This document shows positions 1 to 10,446 of a DNA stretch of 64,000 nucleotides, piece by piece. The stretch comes from Ptychodera flava (lineage: Eukaryota; Hemichordata; Enteropneusta; Ptychoderidae). The position numbers were made by a program, and so were the translations under genes. Position 1 is the first letter of the stretch, and every line of letters begins with the position of its first letter. The stretch is from the NCBI RefSeq assembly GCF_041260155.1, contig NC_091940.1:24661870-24725869 (forward strand), read 5' to 3'. The notes beneath the pieces are model-generated. The model did no database searches, had not been told where the DNA came from, and worked only from the letters and a program-made list of their open reading frames with translations.

Positions 1-1660
1 GCGAAAGGGCGGGCTTTAAATATCGACGTGCAGCAAAACGTACAATAGCTAGAACTATAATTTTTGCTTTCAGTTGTAGCATACATACTAATGATCTGTT
101 TTCCTAGGGTTAACTCACAAAAGTTGAGAAGATTTTATTTAAATCGCTACAAAGTGGGTGGCGAGGTCGACCCGCCAAATGCGGAAGTAAACTTCACCTT
201 TTTCGTAAAACAGCTCGATAATGACCTTAGAGGTCTTAAGCCAAGCCGAAAATTTCAGAAAATATTCATTTAACTATTATCAACATTTGGTGAAATTTTC
301 ATGACCGTGCGACCATGGACATGTATTTGCGGCAGTGTTGAATGTTGGCATGCAGTTACCATATCGCTGTATACGTAGATCTCGAGGGTCTATGAGTATA
401 CGAACACCCGTCACGCTACGTACACTCCACGCTGTTTACTGCGACCAAACCACTTGTCGTTCACACGGCGCAGGCGTTACACGATTAATCTTTCATTTTT
501 TTCAAAGTTTACTCCTATAATCGGGTCACTGATGTAATATATAAATAAAGTATATAATTAATGTCACATTATGACCATCAATACTTTAAAAAACCCCAAA
601 ATTTTTGCTAGGGCCTACATGAGTTATAAAATGTGCCATGTCTAATTCGAGCACGCACCGTTGCCGGCAATGCTAGCAGGGACGGCCGCAGCGCGCAGCT
701 GTTCACCGGCTATCATTCTAGCCGCATCTATTGTATATTCACGTACTCGTGTGCGCGTGTGCGGGATACAGGGTAGCCGTATTTATCCATGGAGATTTTT
801 TGCGGCCGATGTTATTTCCTACAGTTTTTGTATGATTGCTAGCTACTAGAATGCGAAAACGGAAAAAAATCACTCATAAACGAAACAGCACTGCTAGTCA
901 GTACGACGGGTGTCTTCCACTATACTAAGTGTAAGGCCGCATTAACAGTGATAAACGTAGCCCTTCTGTCGCGGTGTCACCGTAGTGTTTTTTTCCATTT
1001 GCGCTGTCCACGACTTTACCGAGAAGCCAGCCAGGCAGATTGTGTTGGCCAGTGAGGTAACACAAGCTTGCAGTCTGGCTTCCTCGTCACAATCATTGAA
1101 AACATAAATAGAACCGAAAAAATCTGCTAAGCCGAGAAAGAGCTGAGAGAGTCTACGTGTACACCTCACGCCGCGCTGCGCTGTACGCTGGTCGCCATGT
1201 TAGATTTAACACATGAACGGCGCTGCATAGTCAACTTCAACGAGACGTGTTTCAAAAACGGAGGCTTAAGCCACTGAGATTTTTTCAGATCGTATGGACC
1301 TACTCAAGATACGTCTCCTCCCTACTTCTCATGGAAATTTGACTTTGGATATGCTTTTGCGGCAGTGTTTAGTGAACGGCATTTTCGGTCGCTCGAAAAC
1401 CATGAAAATTAGGCTAACGCAAAAACGAATCGATAAAACCCCACAAAAATTCATCGGCGAAAACTAACTAAGAGTACAATTCAGCCGCTAACTTGAAACA
1501 GGACGGATGCTAAACGAAGGCTGAGATATCTGCGGATAAAATTCTGGCGAAAAATGCCATAACCGTCACTCACTGGCTAGAGGGCGCTGTTCGAATTTGA
1601 ACTAAATCCCTAATTATGCATGCAAATGAAGTACCCTCCTTTCAGACTGTTCTCTCCATT
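1..1660. other. Non-coding left flank, no gene recognised
   Basis: Only short open frames (about 60-75 codons) on both strands, with no recognisable protein motif and no consistent splice context. No RNA gene or clear transposon end was seen. It lies at least 7 kb beyond the stop codon of gene A and may belong to the edge of a neighbouring duplicated unit, but I could not match it to the rest of the window. Confidence 0.4.
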
Positions 1661-1669
1661 TACTTACTG

Positions 1670-1975
1670 GTTTACTAGACTTGGTTCAAGTGCGTGATTT
1701 GTGAACGTGTGAGTTGGGTGAACGTCTGGAATGCAACGATTTGTGTTCTGTTTTCATGTGAAACGTGTGAGTAGGATGATGTGAACACGTTGAGTGGGGT
1801 GAACGCGATACAGGGGAGTTTCATCCGGCACAGACTAACTCACTACTGCACAGACTCAATAAAAACGCGTTCGATCGCTAGGAAAACATGACCTGGGCTG
1901 CCAAATTTTACGCGGGGAACTTTTGCAAATCAGTTTATTTTTTGAAAATTCACCGACTTGAACCAAGGCTACTGG
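1670..1975 (+). repeat. Interspersed repeat, copy 1 (second copy at 60.85-61.37 kb)
   Basis: Starts at 'agacttggttcaagtgcgtg' and contains repeated short words of the type 'gtgagtngggtgaacg', then 'gtttcatccgg' and 'aactcactactgc'. The same order of words recurs at about 60,850-61,370 on the same strand. That second copy carries an extra 154-bp insertion that is absent here, so this copy shows the empty site. Origin is unknown and no coding capacity was seen. Confidence 0.6.
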
Positions 1976-2929
1976 TTTACCTTCGTCATGTGACACCCTA
2001 ATGGCTGAATACATCTTCACTAATTCAAACGGAGATTTAGGAGTGGGAAGACAATCTTGCCCGAGTTAGGCCTACAGGATTCGATTGCCATGGAAATCTT
2101 ACTGCTTGGTCGAGATCAAAATACTGGTGTTTTTCTCGACATTCACAGAGGTGGCGAAAAGTTCCGTTTCAGCGATTGTAAAGCGTTGGATATCTCCTGA
2201 AGAAAAAAAATCGACAAATATGGCGATAGTGAAGATGTCTCAACCAGTGCCGTCGCATGAGGTCTGAGGAGCCAATGGCCAGATGGGTAATGGACTTTAA
2301 AAAACTGACGCCAGTTGTAGCCTATGAAAAATTCACCGATGAGAATATTCCTTACTGTGATGAATATGTGAATTTTTTACTGGACAACACCAAAACAAAA
2401 TCCGGTTCTTTGATTTCAAGTTCTTGCACATTTCACAAAGTCCGAGTCAATATTTTAAAGCCATGCTTCTAGTCGTTTCTCCCGCTGCCTATCGGTGTTC
2501 TGTCAGGGTAAATCCTGTTCATCATCTCACAATTTGACAATTTTACAAAGATGAACGACAGAATGGCCGCCGGCCGCACCAATCGACAAGACCACATGTC
2601 TGAACAACGTCTGAGAAATGGGTTGATCGTGAAAAATTGAGGTCAAAATTTGAGGCGTGGTTTAACAGATTTGCTCTGGCGGGTAAAACGTTTCTATTTC
2701 GCGCCACGATCTTTGAGTTTGGCGGGTTGATGTTTTTACATGACAAGTTGGGTGACAGCTGGAAATATCTTGTGGTGAGACGCGCTGGCGGCTGGGCCTT
2801 TGTTTTGACGTTTTGAACACATCAGTGATTTTAGCAGTACAGTGCAGAGCTAATAAGTTTCTTTGTTGAACAGGGTGAACAAGTGATACATGATAATCAA
2901 TCGACCACTTAATATCTTGTACTGGGGCT
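1976..2929. other. Non-coding stretch, nothing recognised
   Basis: Short frames only (71 codons at most). No domain-like sequence, strong hairpin or microsatellite was seen. Confidence 0.35.
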
Positions 2930-3365
2930 CATTTCAATGACATTTCGCGACCTGAAGTCTGTAACATGCATTCGGACGAAGTCCAACGATTACTGCCGGT
3001 GAATGGACGGCACTGGTACATCGAAGTCTAGCGCCCTCGTACGACTGTCCGTGTACGCACAAACCATAGAGGCAGAATACCACCGTGAGTAAACAGAGTT
3101 CAGAAACTCCACACTCAACGACAGAATGACCCACTATGCTGTCAAACGACTCTCCAAGTCTCTATTCAAGATGATGATGCCATTTCAAAAATATTTCCTG
3201 CCCAAAGTCGATTCTTGTGCACAAGTGCAAATCTCAAATTGTCAAGAACAGCCAAAATAGAACTTACTTATAGGTTCCATGTCGTACCAAGTGAACTCTG
3301 AGATTGGCTTCCCTGATTTGGAATTTCGAAATATACGAGCATCATTGATTTAGGGACTGGTCAGT
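2930..3365 (+). repeat. Intergenic duplicate of about 23.84-24.48 kb
   Basis: Shares ordered blocks with about 23,840-24,480: 'tagcgccctcgt', a block around 'ctcaacgacagaatg', and 'ctgatttggaattt'. The two stretches are strongly diverged. Each lies several kilobases beyond the stop codon of a ZNFX1-like gene (A and B), which fits duplication of a whole unit rather than an independent mobile element. Confidence 0.5.
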
Positions 3366-4835
3366 TTCTTCGGCCTGTGGAGGCGGTGGATTCATGGGAT
3401 GAGTTACCCTGTTTTTGACTTTGGTGATGGGGGGTCACCATGTCTTTGGCCAATTTTTCGTGGGGAGGAGGTAGCATGATTTGAATTTCGACACGGGCAC
3501 ATACTTGCCTAAAATGCATCGTTCCAACTACGAGTTTCATCATTCAGTTGCATTTTTTTCACGCGCCCTTCGGCGCGTAACTTTAATATATCAGAGATAT
3601 CTGTATGTTTAATATTTTTCGGCCCGTCTTTCGGGAGGGGTACTTTTATGTATCAGATATATATGTCAGAGGTATCTTGATGTTTATAAATTGAAAGTCT
3701 GGTTTGCAAAGTATACCATTATGAAATCTGCAGTTCATATGAAGAAATTGACCAGTCCCTTACTTGCATATACATAGTGTTAACTTTACCCATTGTGTAC
3801 GCATCAACCTATTGCCATAATCTTACCGTAATTTTTACGATTATGACACTGGTCACCATAGTGATCACCGCTTTTTGAAATTCAGTAGATTGTACTAAGT
3901 CAGCATTTCAAAGCCATAGTTCGAATACATTTGAATGGCGAATAGCTGTGATATTCGCACAGTGCACAGTATATACATGTAAATCAATTATTGTAGCCTT
4001 CGCCCACGCCTACAGCTTGCATTGTATATGAGCAACAGCACCATTTCATAACATATTACATGTCCTTTGATTGTGTTTTTCAACTCAGAGTAATGGCCTC
4101 ACAGTTCCTCAGAAACCATTACTACTTGTATGGAAATACAGTTCCACAATAGGCATTTCTACGAACTCATTACCTATGCAGACCGTTTACCTTTTGTCAC
4201 CTCTACAAAGGGTAAGCTTTTGGCTGTTTATGATTGTCCTTGAGCAGTCTTGGACACTGACACAGGACAATTCAGTGAAAAGCAAATACTTCACAGCCGC
4301 CGTTAACTTTTATTTTTGGACAGTCTTTTCTGATTACCGTAGTTTGCTGGTAACATTTGGACTATAGTATGCATGAACGAACTACTCGCAGGAGTCCCAA
4401 GGTTTGTTCGGTCTGTCAGCGTTGTCAATCTCAAGTTTATGAAAATACCACAACTTTCTTTTCCCTTTCTCTCAGCATGATACTGATCTTTTTAACTAGT
4501 TTTCTCTCTTTCTGGAGCGAGCCTTGGTCTACTAGTAATCAGCAGAAAATCACGACAGCCAACAAAACGAAAGCTGCCACCCCTGATCTGGCTTTAATGC
4601 ACGCAAACTTTAATAAACAGTAACGTTTTGGTGACCCATTTGGTATCGTAGACCGATTTCAGGTTAACGTTCAAAACAGGTATCCACCTTTTCGATGTCA
4701 TGTAGATTATGAATAGCTGGTTTAAGGATAAATTGCTTATTATATCGATGATCTATTCGTCGGATCATTTAAAAATACCGTCAATGATACTGGGCTCACA
4801 TTTGTTTCGATGTGGCAGGCCAGAGTGAGTATTTA
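3366..4835. other. Non-coding stretch, nothing recognised
   Basis: Contains a small GC-rich hairpin around 3560-3578 ('acgcgcccttcggcgcgt') and frames of up to 98 codons that lack motifs. No gene, RNA or transposon could be supported. Confidence 0.35.
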
Positions 4836-5385
4836 ACCAAGTTTTCCCCTGGGAACATGCATACCAAGTTACAAAGCAATCGGACGAGGGATTTCAAAGG
4901 AAATGGGGAACATTGCCCAAAATTACAAATATGAAAATTTCGCCACAATTTGAAGACACTCAACTAAAGTTGCCTCTAGGTACATACATACCAAGTTTCA
5001 AAGCAATCAGAATACTAGCTAATTCAGAGAAAATGATTTTTTGACCAAAATGCAAAAAAATTCCCCAAAACAAATTACAAAAATTTCACCACAATTTTTA
5101 CAGCAACCCTAGGATCAAGAGTATCAAGTTTTAAAGCAATCCAACAAGAACTTTGTGAGAAAATGATTTTTTGACCAATAATGGGGAAAATTGCCCCAAA
5201 AATACAAATATGAAAATTTCCCAACAATTTGCACAAATCTAACAGAAGCCAACCCTAGGATCATGCAAACCAAATTTCAGGGCAATGGGAAGAGCGCTTT
5301 CGGAGAAAATTTTTTTTACCAAATACAGGAAAAAATTGTCCCAAAGCTACAAATATCAAAATTTCACCACAATTTGAACCAATGT
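4836..5385. repeat. Diverged tandem repeat, unit roughly 125 bp, about four units
   Basis: A block repeats with the ordered words 'accaagtttcaaagcaatc', 'gagaaaatgattttttgacc', 'aaaattgcccc' and 'atgaaaatttcnccacaatt'. About four imperfect units can be followed. A single related unit lies inside the foldback element at 8.45-8.62 kb. The frames it contains are poor in complexity and judged non-coding. Confidence 0.6.
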
Positions 5386-5429
5386 AAATTAAGTCGCCTT
5401 CAAGCATCTGATCGCGGATGAATATTGCA

Positions 5430-6900
5430 TATATTTAATCAATGTTATCTTGCACAGTATAGGCAACATGAAAATGACCAGTTCGCGGGCAGAGAGTATG
5501 ATATGACTGCTTTCGTTAGTCTGCCAATAAGCAGGGAAAAAGCAAGTAACAAATTGGTGGTAGTAGTTGCCTAAACTGTGGGTAGAGGACAAAAGAGCGC
5601 TCCCTGGATTGGCATTGGGAAGCGGAGCCGGGGATTTTAAAGATGTTGAGAGGAAAAAACTAATGACCGAAAGGAGAATTTTTTAAATCGCAGCGATAGG
5701 GCCGATGCGAAGTTATTTTCTTATTTCGCATTTCTTCCTTTTATATCATTTCACTCATTGTAATAATCTCGGTTACCCAGGCTGCTCTGCGGGGCTCTCA
5801 TTCGACTGCCCCTGTATACTCAGTCAGGGATTTACCCAGATCTGTAGGGCGGTCGGATGAGAGCCTCGCAGAGCAGTCTGGGTAACCGAGACTAGCACTG
5901 TTATAGCATGTTGAATAAATTTATAGTTGAAATATCCTCATCAATTGGTTGTTACTGCCCTGGTGCATGCTTTCATGAATGTCGTTTTGAAAGTGTGTAG
6001 TCTACAAGCACATTTCACATATCGTTAACAAGAAAACTATTTTAAGTCCGGTAAGAACCACTCGACAGATTTCCGCATTCTAAATTTCTTCAACTGCAAT
6101 ATTTTTTATCTCTAAGCAACAGAAGGCTGAAATATGCTATATACGGGTGGACAACACGGCTAGAATTTAATGTAATATGAATGTTTTATTAAGTTGTATC
6201 TGGTATGAATAAGGTATATATTCAAGAGCAAATCATTGTGATTTCGACTTCTCTATCAGGGCATCGGTCCTGATTGACGATACAAATTCACGAATTGGAA
6301 AGATAAGGAACCGTGCATGGGTGATTAAAACACGCTAATGACAAACGAAACATATTATGTGTAGAGGGGAGGGAGTTCATTTTTTTTCGATCATCAAGAG
6401 CAAATTCGCACAAACGAGATCGATACCGTGTAAATCCGTGATATTCAACTCACCATATGCATTCAGATTATATAATTTTAAAATGTTCGTTGTAGAAAAC
6501 CCTAATTCAGTAATTTTTCGTATATTTGGGAAGATCAACCCGTCATTTCGTCGTCCGATTTTCGCACTTTTTCTAGTGATGGGTGTTTTATATTAAACGC
6601 AACGAATTTCGTTTGACTTTCGCGTGTTTTAACGGTCCATGGTCCCCTAAAAACGAGTATACATTCAATTAAGCATTACGGGATACATTAGGCAACGTCT
6701 TTCTTTTTTACCAAAATTATATCACGTAGATTTACAAAATTTCGAAAAAATAGACACATTTTGCAATCTAGATTTCTTATGATATTACCTATAATATTCA
6801 AATCGAAAAAGGATTCTGAGATATATATCTCTTGACTATTTTAGTGTCCAGAATACACAGTATGTGGTCACCAAAACTGAACTCAGATTAGCGCACGCTG
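5430..6900 (+). repeat. Intergenic segmental duplicate of about 44.25-45.65 kb
   Basis: Collinear with about 44,250-45,650. Both contain 'aaaactaatgacc', the same 125-bp palindromic element, 'gacagatttccgcattctaa' and a block with 'gtgtagaggggag'. That last block also occurs near 26.70 and 46.78 kb. The stretch lies downstream of gene A as its partner lies downstream of gene C, so it marks the duplicated unit. Confidence 0.65.
5767..5891. mobile_element. Palindromic MITE-like element, 125 bp
   Basis: Arms of about 50 bp are inverted repeats. The left arm begins 'tctcggttacccaggctgct' and the right arm reads the same on the other strand with a few changes. A same-length copy sits at the matching place in the unit of gene C (44,604-44,728), so insertion preceded duplication of the unit. 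No transposase is encoded. The family was not identified and no clear target duplication was seen. Confidence 0.65.
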
Positions 6901-8244
6901 TTTAGCCTCGTTTTGAAAAAGGTTACTATATCTATATCTGGTAAAATTCGTCACGTGAAAACAATTATTATATTCATTAAGTTCCCGAATTGGTAAATAT
7001 ATACATTACTTATGAAGGAAAAATTCAAACAATATATATAATTAGTATTAGGGATTTTTCTCTACAAGATAGCCATTTGATCTCCGTTTATCTGTATACT
7101 TCTTAATAAATTCAAAAAAGTAGTGTCACAGATGCCACTTTAGCATGGCGAGACATTTACTCTGAACCAAAACAGATCATGGTTGTGTAGAAGGTCATAT
7201 AAAATAGCTTAAGAAATTTGCCATATGAAAAGTATGCTACTCGTCTGTGAACTGATTGTCACTTGTACATGAATAACGGAGGACGGTGGACCAAGGAGAC
7301 AAGTGAATGCTATTGGTAAATTATGTGGGTTTATTCGCCATTTACGTTTTCATTGATGATATCAGGCAATAATTTCGCATGTACAATGCACTGCCTTCTT
7401 ATCACCAACAACCTACACTGAGTGATTATTCTTCACAAAGACTGTACTTGTTCTTCGAAAACCTGCATGCATTTAATTTTCTGTAGTGTACAGACCACTG
7501 AGACAAGGTGTGTAGTGGTCTTTAAACAATAAAATTATTATCATTAATGTCTTTGACAAAAATAATCGTATCATAAACAAGGTCAGGCGATATACCCCTT
7601 CTTCACGATTTTTCCCAGGTCTATTCTCAAGTAACAGAAATAATCTATTTTGAAGTTATCGTGAGAAAGTATCACTTATTATCAAGATCATACATGTGCT
7701 ATCATTGTACTTAACACAATCATAAAACATTTGAAGCTTCAGAATACATGGTCCTAATCCAAAACGTAGACAACAGAATATGTAACTTTTTGTTAAAGAA
7801 AAGAATTAAGTAAGAGAAAACACAGAGTATATCATTTATTTTGACACTATATGTAATACAATTTATATATATTGTAGCCTTGCATTAAATTTCTCACACA
7901 TTTTATCATTTTTAATTAAGTTGAAAAAACTGATTCTAGAGTTTAGTAAGATAAAATCAAATAACAATTGTGACACGTTTCTACATGTCATCCAAAATAA
8001 GCATAATTGTAACATTCTACCATATCCAGTCGAATTTCAGATTAATACTTTTGGTATAGTGATGTCTCTTATATTATTTCGTGTTCATTTGCCGTAGCAA
8101 TTAAACAGGCCAATTGTTTACACAAGTGTGTCGGTTTAGGGCGAGCCACATTGTAGTAATGTTCTTCGTTCAGCAGATACTTTCCCAACAATTTTTAAAT
8201 CTGTCATTATAGTTGCATATGTATCATTCCTAATTTTAACAATC
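6901..8244. other. AT-rich intergenic DNA downstream of gene A, aligned with the other units
   Basis: No gene. Short blocks match the stretches downstream of genes B and C: 'tagcatggcgaga' near 7143 versus 'tagcatggcgaca' near 48,025, and a block around 8030-8080 versus 27,975-28,010 and 48,450-48,490. This supports descent from one ancestral unit. Confidence 0.45.
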
Positions 8245-8711
8245 AACCCTATTTGTAACACTAACCCAATTAGTAACAAATCTTAAGCCTATTTGTAACA
8301 CTTACCCAATTTGTAAAAAAAACTAAATGGTGTTAACTGTTGTTACAAATTGGGTGAGAATGACTTGTGTTAGAAAAGAAGATTTTTCACATTTTTTTGA
8401 CCGACATTGTGAACATTGTCCAATAAATACGATTTGGCATATATCTGCACAACTTGATTATATCTTACGAGTATTATCCCTGGGAAGCTTAACACATAAA
8501 TTCAGAACAATCTGACGAGCAGTTTCCGAAAAAATGAGTTTGAACATGATAAAAACAGGAAAATCGCCCCCAAAGTACAAATATGCAAATTTCATTAAAC
8601 TTTAAACAAAAACGGTCTTTGTTTACAAATAAAGTTATTGTTACAAATCGGGTTAGTATTACAAATAGGGTAAGGGTTTGTTAAAAATAGGGTTTGTGTT
8701 ACAAATAGGGG
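8245..8711. mobile_element. Foldback element with repeated subterminal words, 467 bp
   Basis: The left end carries several forms of 'ccctatttgtaaca' and 'acccaatttgtaaca'. The right end carries the same words on the opposite strand ('gttacaaatcgggtta', 'gtgttacaaatagggg'). The interior (about 8450-8620) holds one unit of the roughly 125-bp repeat seen at 4.8-5.4 kb. It ends about 130 bp beyond the stop codon of gene A, so it probably lies in or next to that gene's 3' UTR. No transposase was seen. Confidence 0.6.
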
Positions 8712-8840
8712 TGATACAGCTTATTTTAGATACTGCTGTGAGTAGTATTTTTACTTTTCAGAAATGTTGGTTGTGCTGAAGAAGACGGGTTCGGAAGGAG
8801 ACCGCATTGTTGCCATTCTCCCATGTGTTTGTTTTTAATA

Positions 8841-9107
8841 TTAGCGTCGGTTTGGTCTTCGACCTCTTCTATTATAGTGTCCCCGTCCTCTTCCTCTTCG
8901 CGTACCTCTTTGTGCAACACCAGTCCCGGCCATCATGCCGCCATAATTCATCGCGTGAACACCAGCATCGTAAGCAAATCCTCCGCCGGGATAGGAATGA
9001 TAACCACCCATTGCAGTACCAGTTCTTGAGGCATCCCTGAAGTTCGTTTGGCCGTGGTTAGGCACAGATGGTTGTACGTTTACATTAAAATAACCACCGC
9101 GGGAACC
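8841..9107 (-). CDS. ZNFX1: ZNFX1-like gene A, last exon: Gly/Arg-rich (RGG) tail
   Basis: The acceptor is 'cttttcag' before 'GGTTCCCGCGG' in phase 0, and the exon encodes 88 residues and a stop. It opens with GSRGG, continues through a Gly/Tyr/Met-rich stretch and ends in a basic block with RGRGRG and RRGRRPNRR. Homologous last exons exist in genes B and C, with the most constant part at the basic C-terminus. RGG tails typically bind RNA and promote condensates, so a granule or RNA-binding role is inferred. The middle of this exon is more diverged from B and C than those two are from each other. Confidence 0.75.
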   Translation of the reverse strand, partial: GSRGGYFNVNVQPSVPNHGQTNFRDASRTGTAMGGYHSYPGGGFAYDAGVHAMNYGGMMAGTGVAQRGTRRGRGRGHYNRRGRRPNRR

Positions 9108-9496
9108 CTGAAAAGTCAGTAAAGATATAAAAATGAACGAGGATGCAATGACATACAATCCAGTGGGCAATAGGCAACTTACTGCAAGTGTTCAACCTCT
9201 CCAATCACTAAGTAACTACCACAAATGATTCTTTGTCTTTAGTCTTCCCATCAAACTGTGATCATTTCACAAGACTATTTTTGCGTTTGCAATCATATTT
9301 AAAGAAAATAATTATAGAGAATTGTTGAAAGTCTTTGTCATCAGTCTGACATCAATCAAATGATGAGCAAAATCTGACCTATTACAAAACAGTAACCTTC
9401 GACAGAAACCCGGTCAAATTTGAAGCCTACATACAATGAAATGCTTCGATTTTCGCAAGCCAAAAATGTGAGTATAAGGTTTTTTAAGTGATTTAC

Positions 9497-9583
9497 CTTA
9501 TTTTTTCTTCTTCTGTTTCCCGAACGAGAGCCGCTTGGCGTTTGGCCAACATACGCCGAGCCTTGGATACCCCGATGCTGGAC
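9497..9583 (-). CDS. ZNFX1: ZNFX1-like gene A, small C-terminal exon (29 aa)
   Basis: Bounded by an acceptor ending 'attag' and the donor 'AAG|gtaaat', phase 0 on both sides. It encodes a short polar, basic segment that starts VQHRG and ends SGNRRRKNK. The matching exons of B and C share the first residues and the SGNRR end. Function is unknown. It links the RZ finger part to the RGG tail and is probably disordered. Confidence 0.75.
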
Positions 9584-10034
9584 CTAATGTCAAAAAGAAA
9601 GTGAACTTGTCGACTTATGGTCTCTCTTTCATGGTAGATGATTGCAAGGTGTAGGAAGTAGATCATAGTGTCATATCTAAAATTTATGTTCGTAAACCTA
9701 TAAAATGTTTCACCTTGTCAAGCATCTTTCGTTTTTGTCTTATAATGCAATGTTTTATAAAGATAGCCATTGATTAATCTAATCGACTGAATAATTATAC
9801 TGAGATAAAAATGTAAATTGTCTTATAAGAGTCAACAGTATTCATGCAAAGATCCTTTCTTTCAAATAGCATAAAAGTGCCACAGTCTAGTGATTGACAT
9901 TCCTGTACCTTTGGCACTGTGTCCCATTTATAGTGAGAAGTCCCAACCTAGTAGCACACCGCCACAATAGCTGGACAAGACTCGCCGAAACAGCACTTGA
10001 CCTTACAGTTTAAAGTTATAATTTGAGACCATAC

Positions 10035-10112
10035 CTGCACTGGTGCGGGGTACATGCTGTATGGCAGATTCCAATCTGAATGCACAGATGACGCTAATTT
10101 CCTGTCAGCTTC
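10035..10112 (-). CDS. ZNFX1: ZNFX1-like gene A, 26-aa exon after the giant exon
   Basis: Acceptor 'gcaattag' and donor 'CAG|gtatgg', 78 bp, phase 0 at both ends. It encodes EADRKLASS at the start and ends PVQ. Genes B and C have exons of exactly the same length at the corresponding place, starting EADR in all three, which supports it as real coding sequence. Function is unknown. Confidence 0.78.
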
Positions 10113-10446
10113 CTAATTGCAAAATATATGAAACTATAAGTTAATATCTTACAAAATTCCTTCCTACTAAAACACAGTATCTGTTATCAGAAATTACGTT
10201 TTGTCATTGTTTGGGAATTTACACAGGTATTAAAATTTATAATGCTAATGCTACATCAGGATTGCAATTTAGTTTGGAGTATGAACACAAATATAAATGA
10301 TAATCTGAGAATAATAATACCTGTTTCATACATGCAGCCATAACATCTTTTATTGCTGCTTTTATATCTGTAAAGTTCTTGTGAAAGATGAATGTTTCAG
10401 ATTAAAATCCGTATGTAGTGCTATGAGTTCATCTTTAATTACTCAC

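Noticed and set aside
8807-9040. Plus-strand frames of 68-77 codons rich in Ser and Arg
   Set aside because: Antisense shadow of the RGG exon of gene A. Splice sites, homology and the basic C-terminus all support the minus strand.
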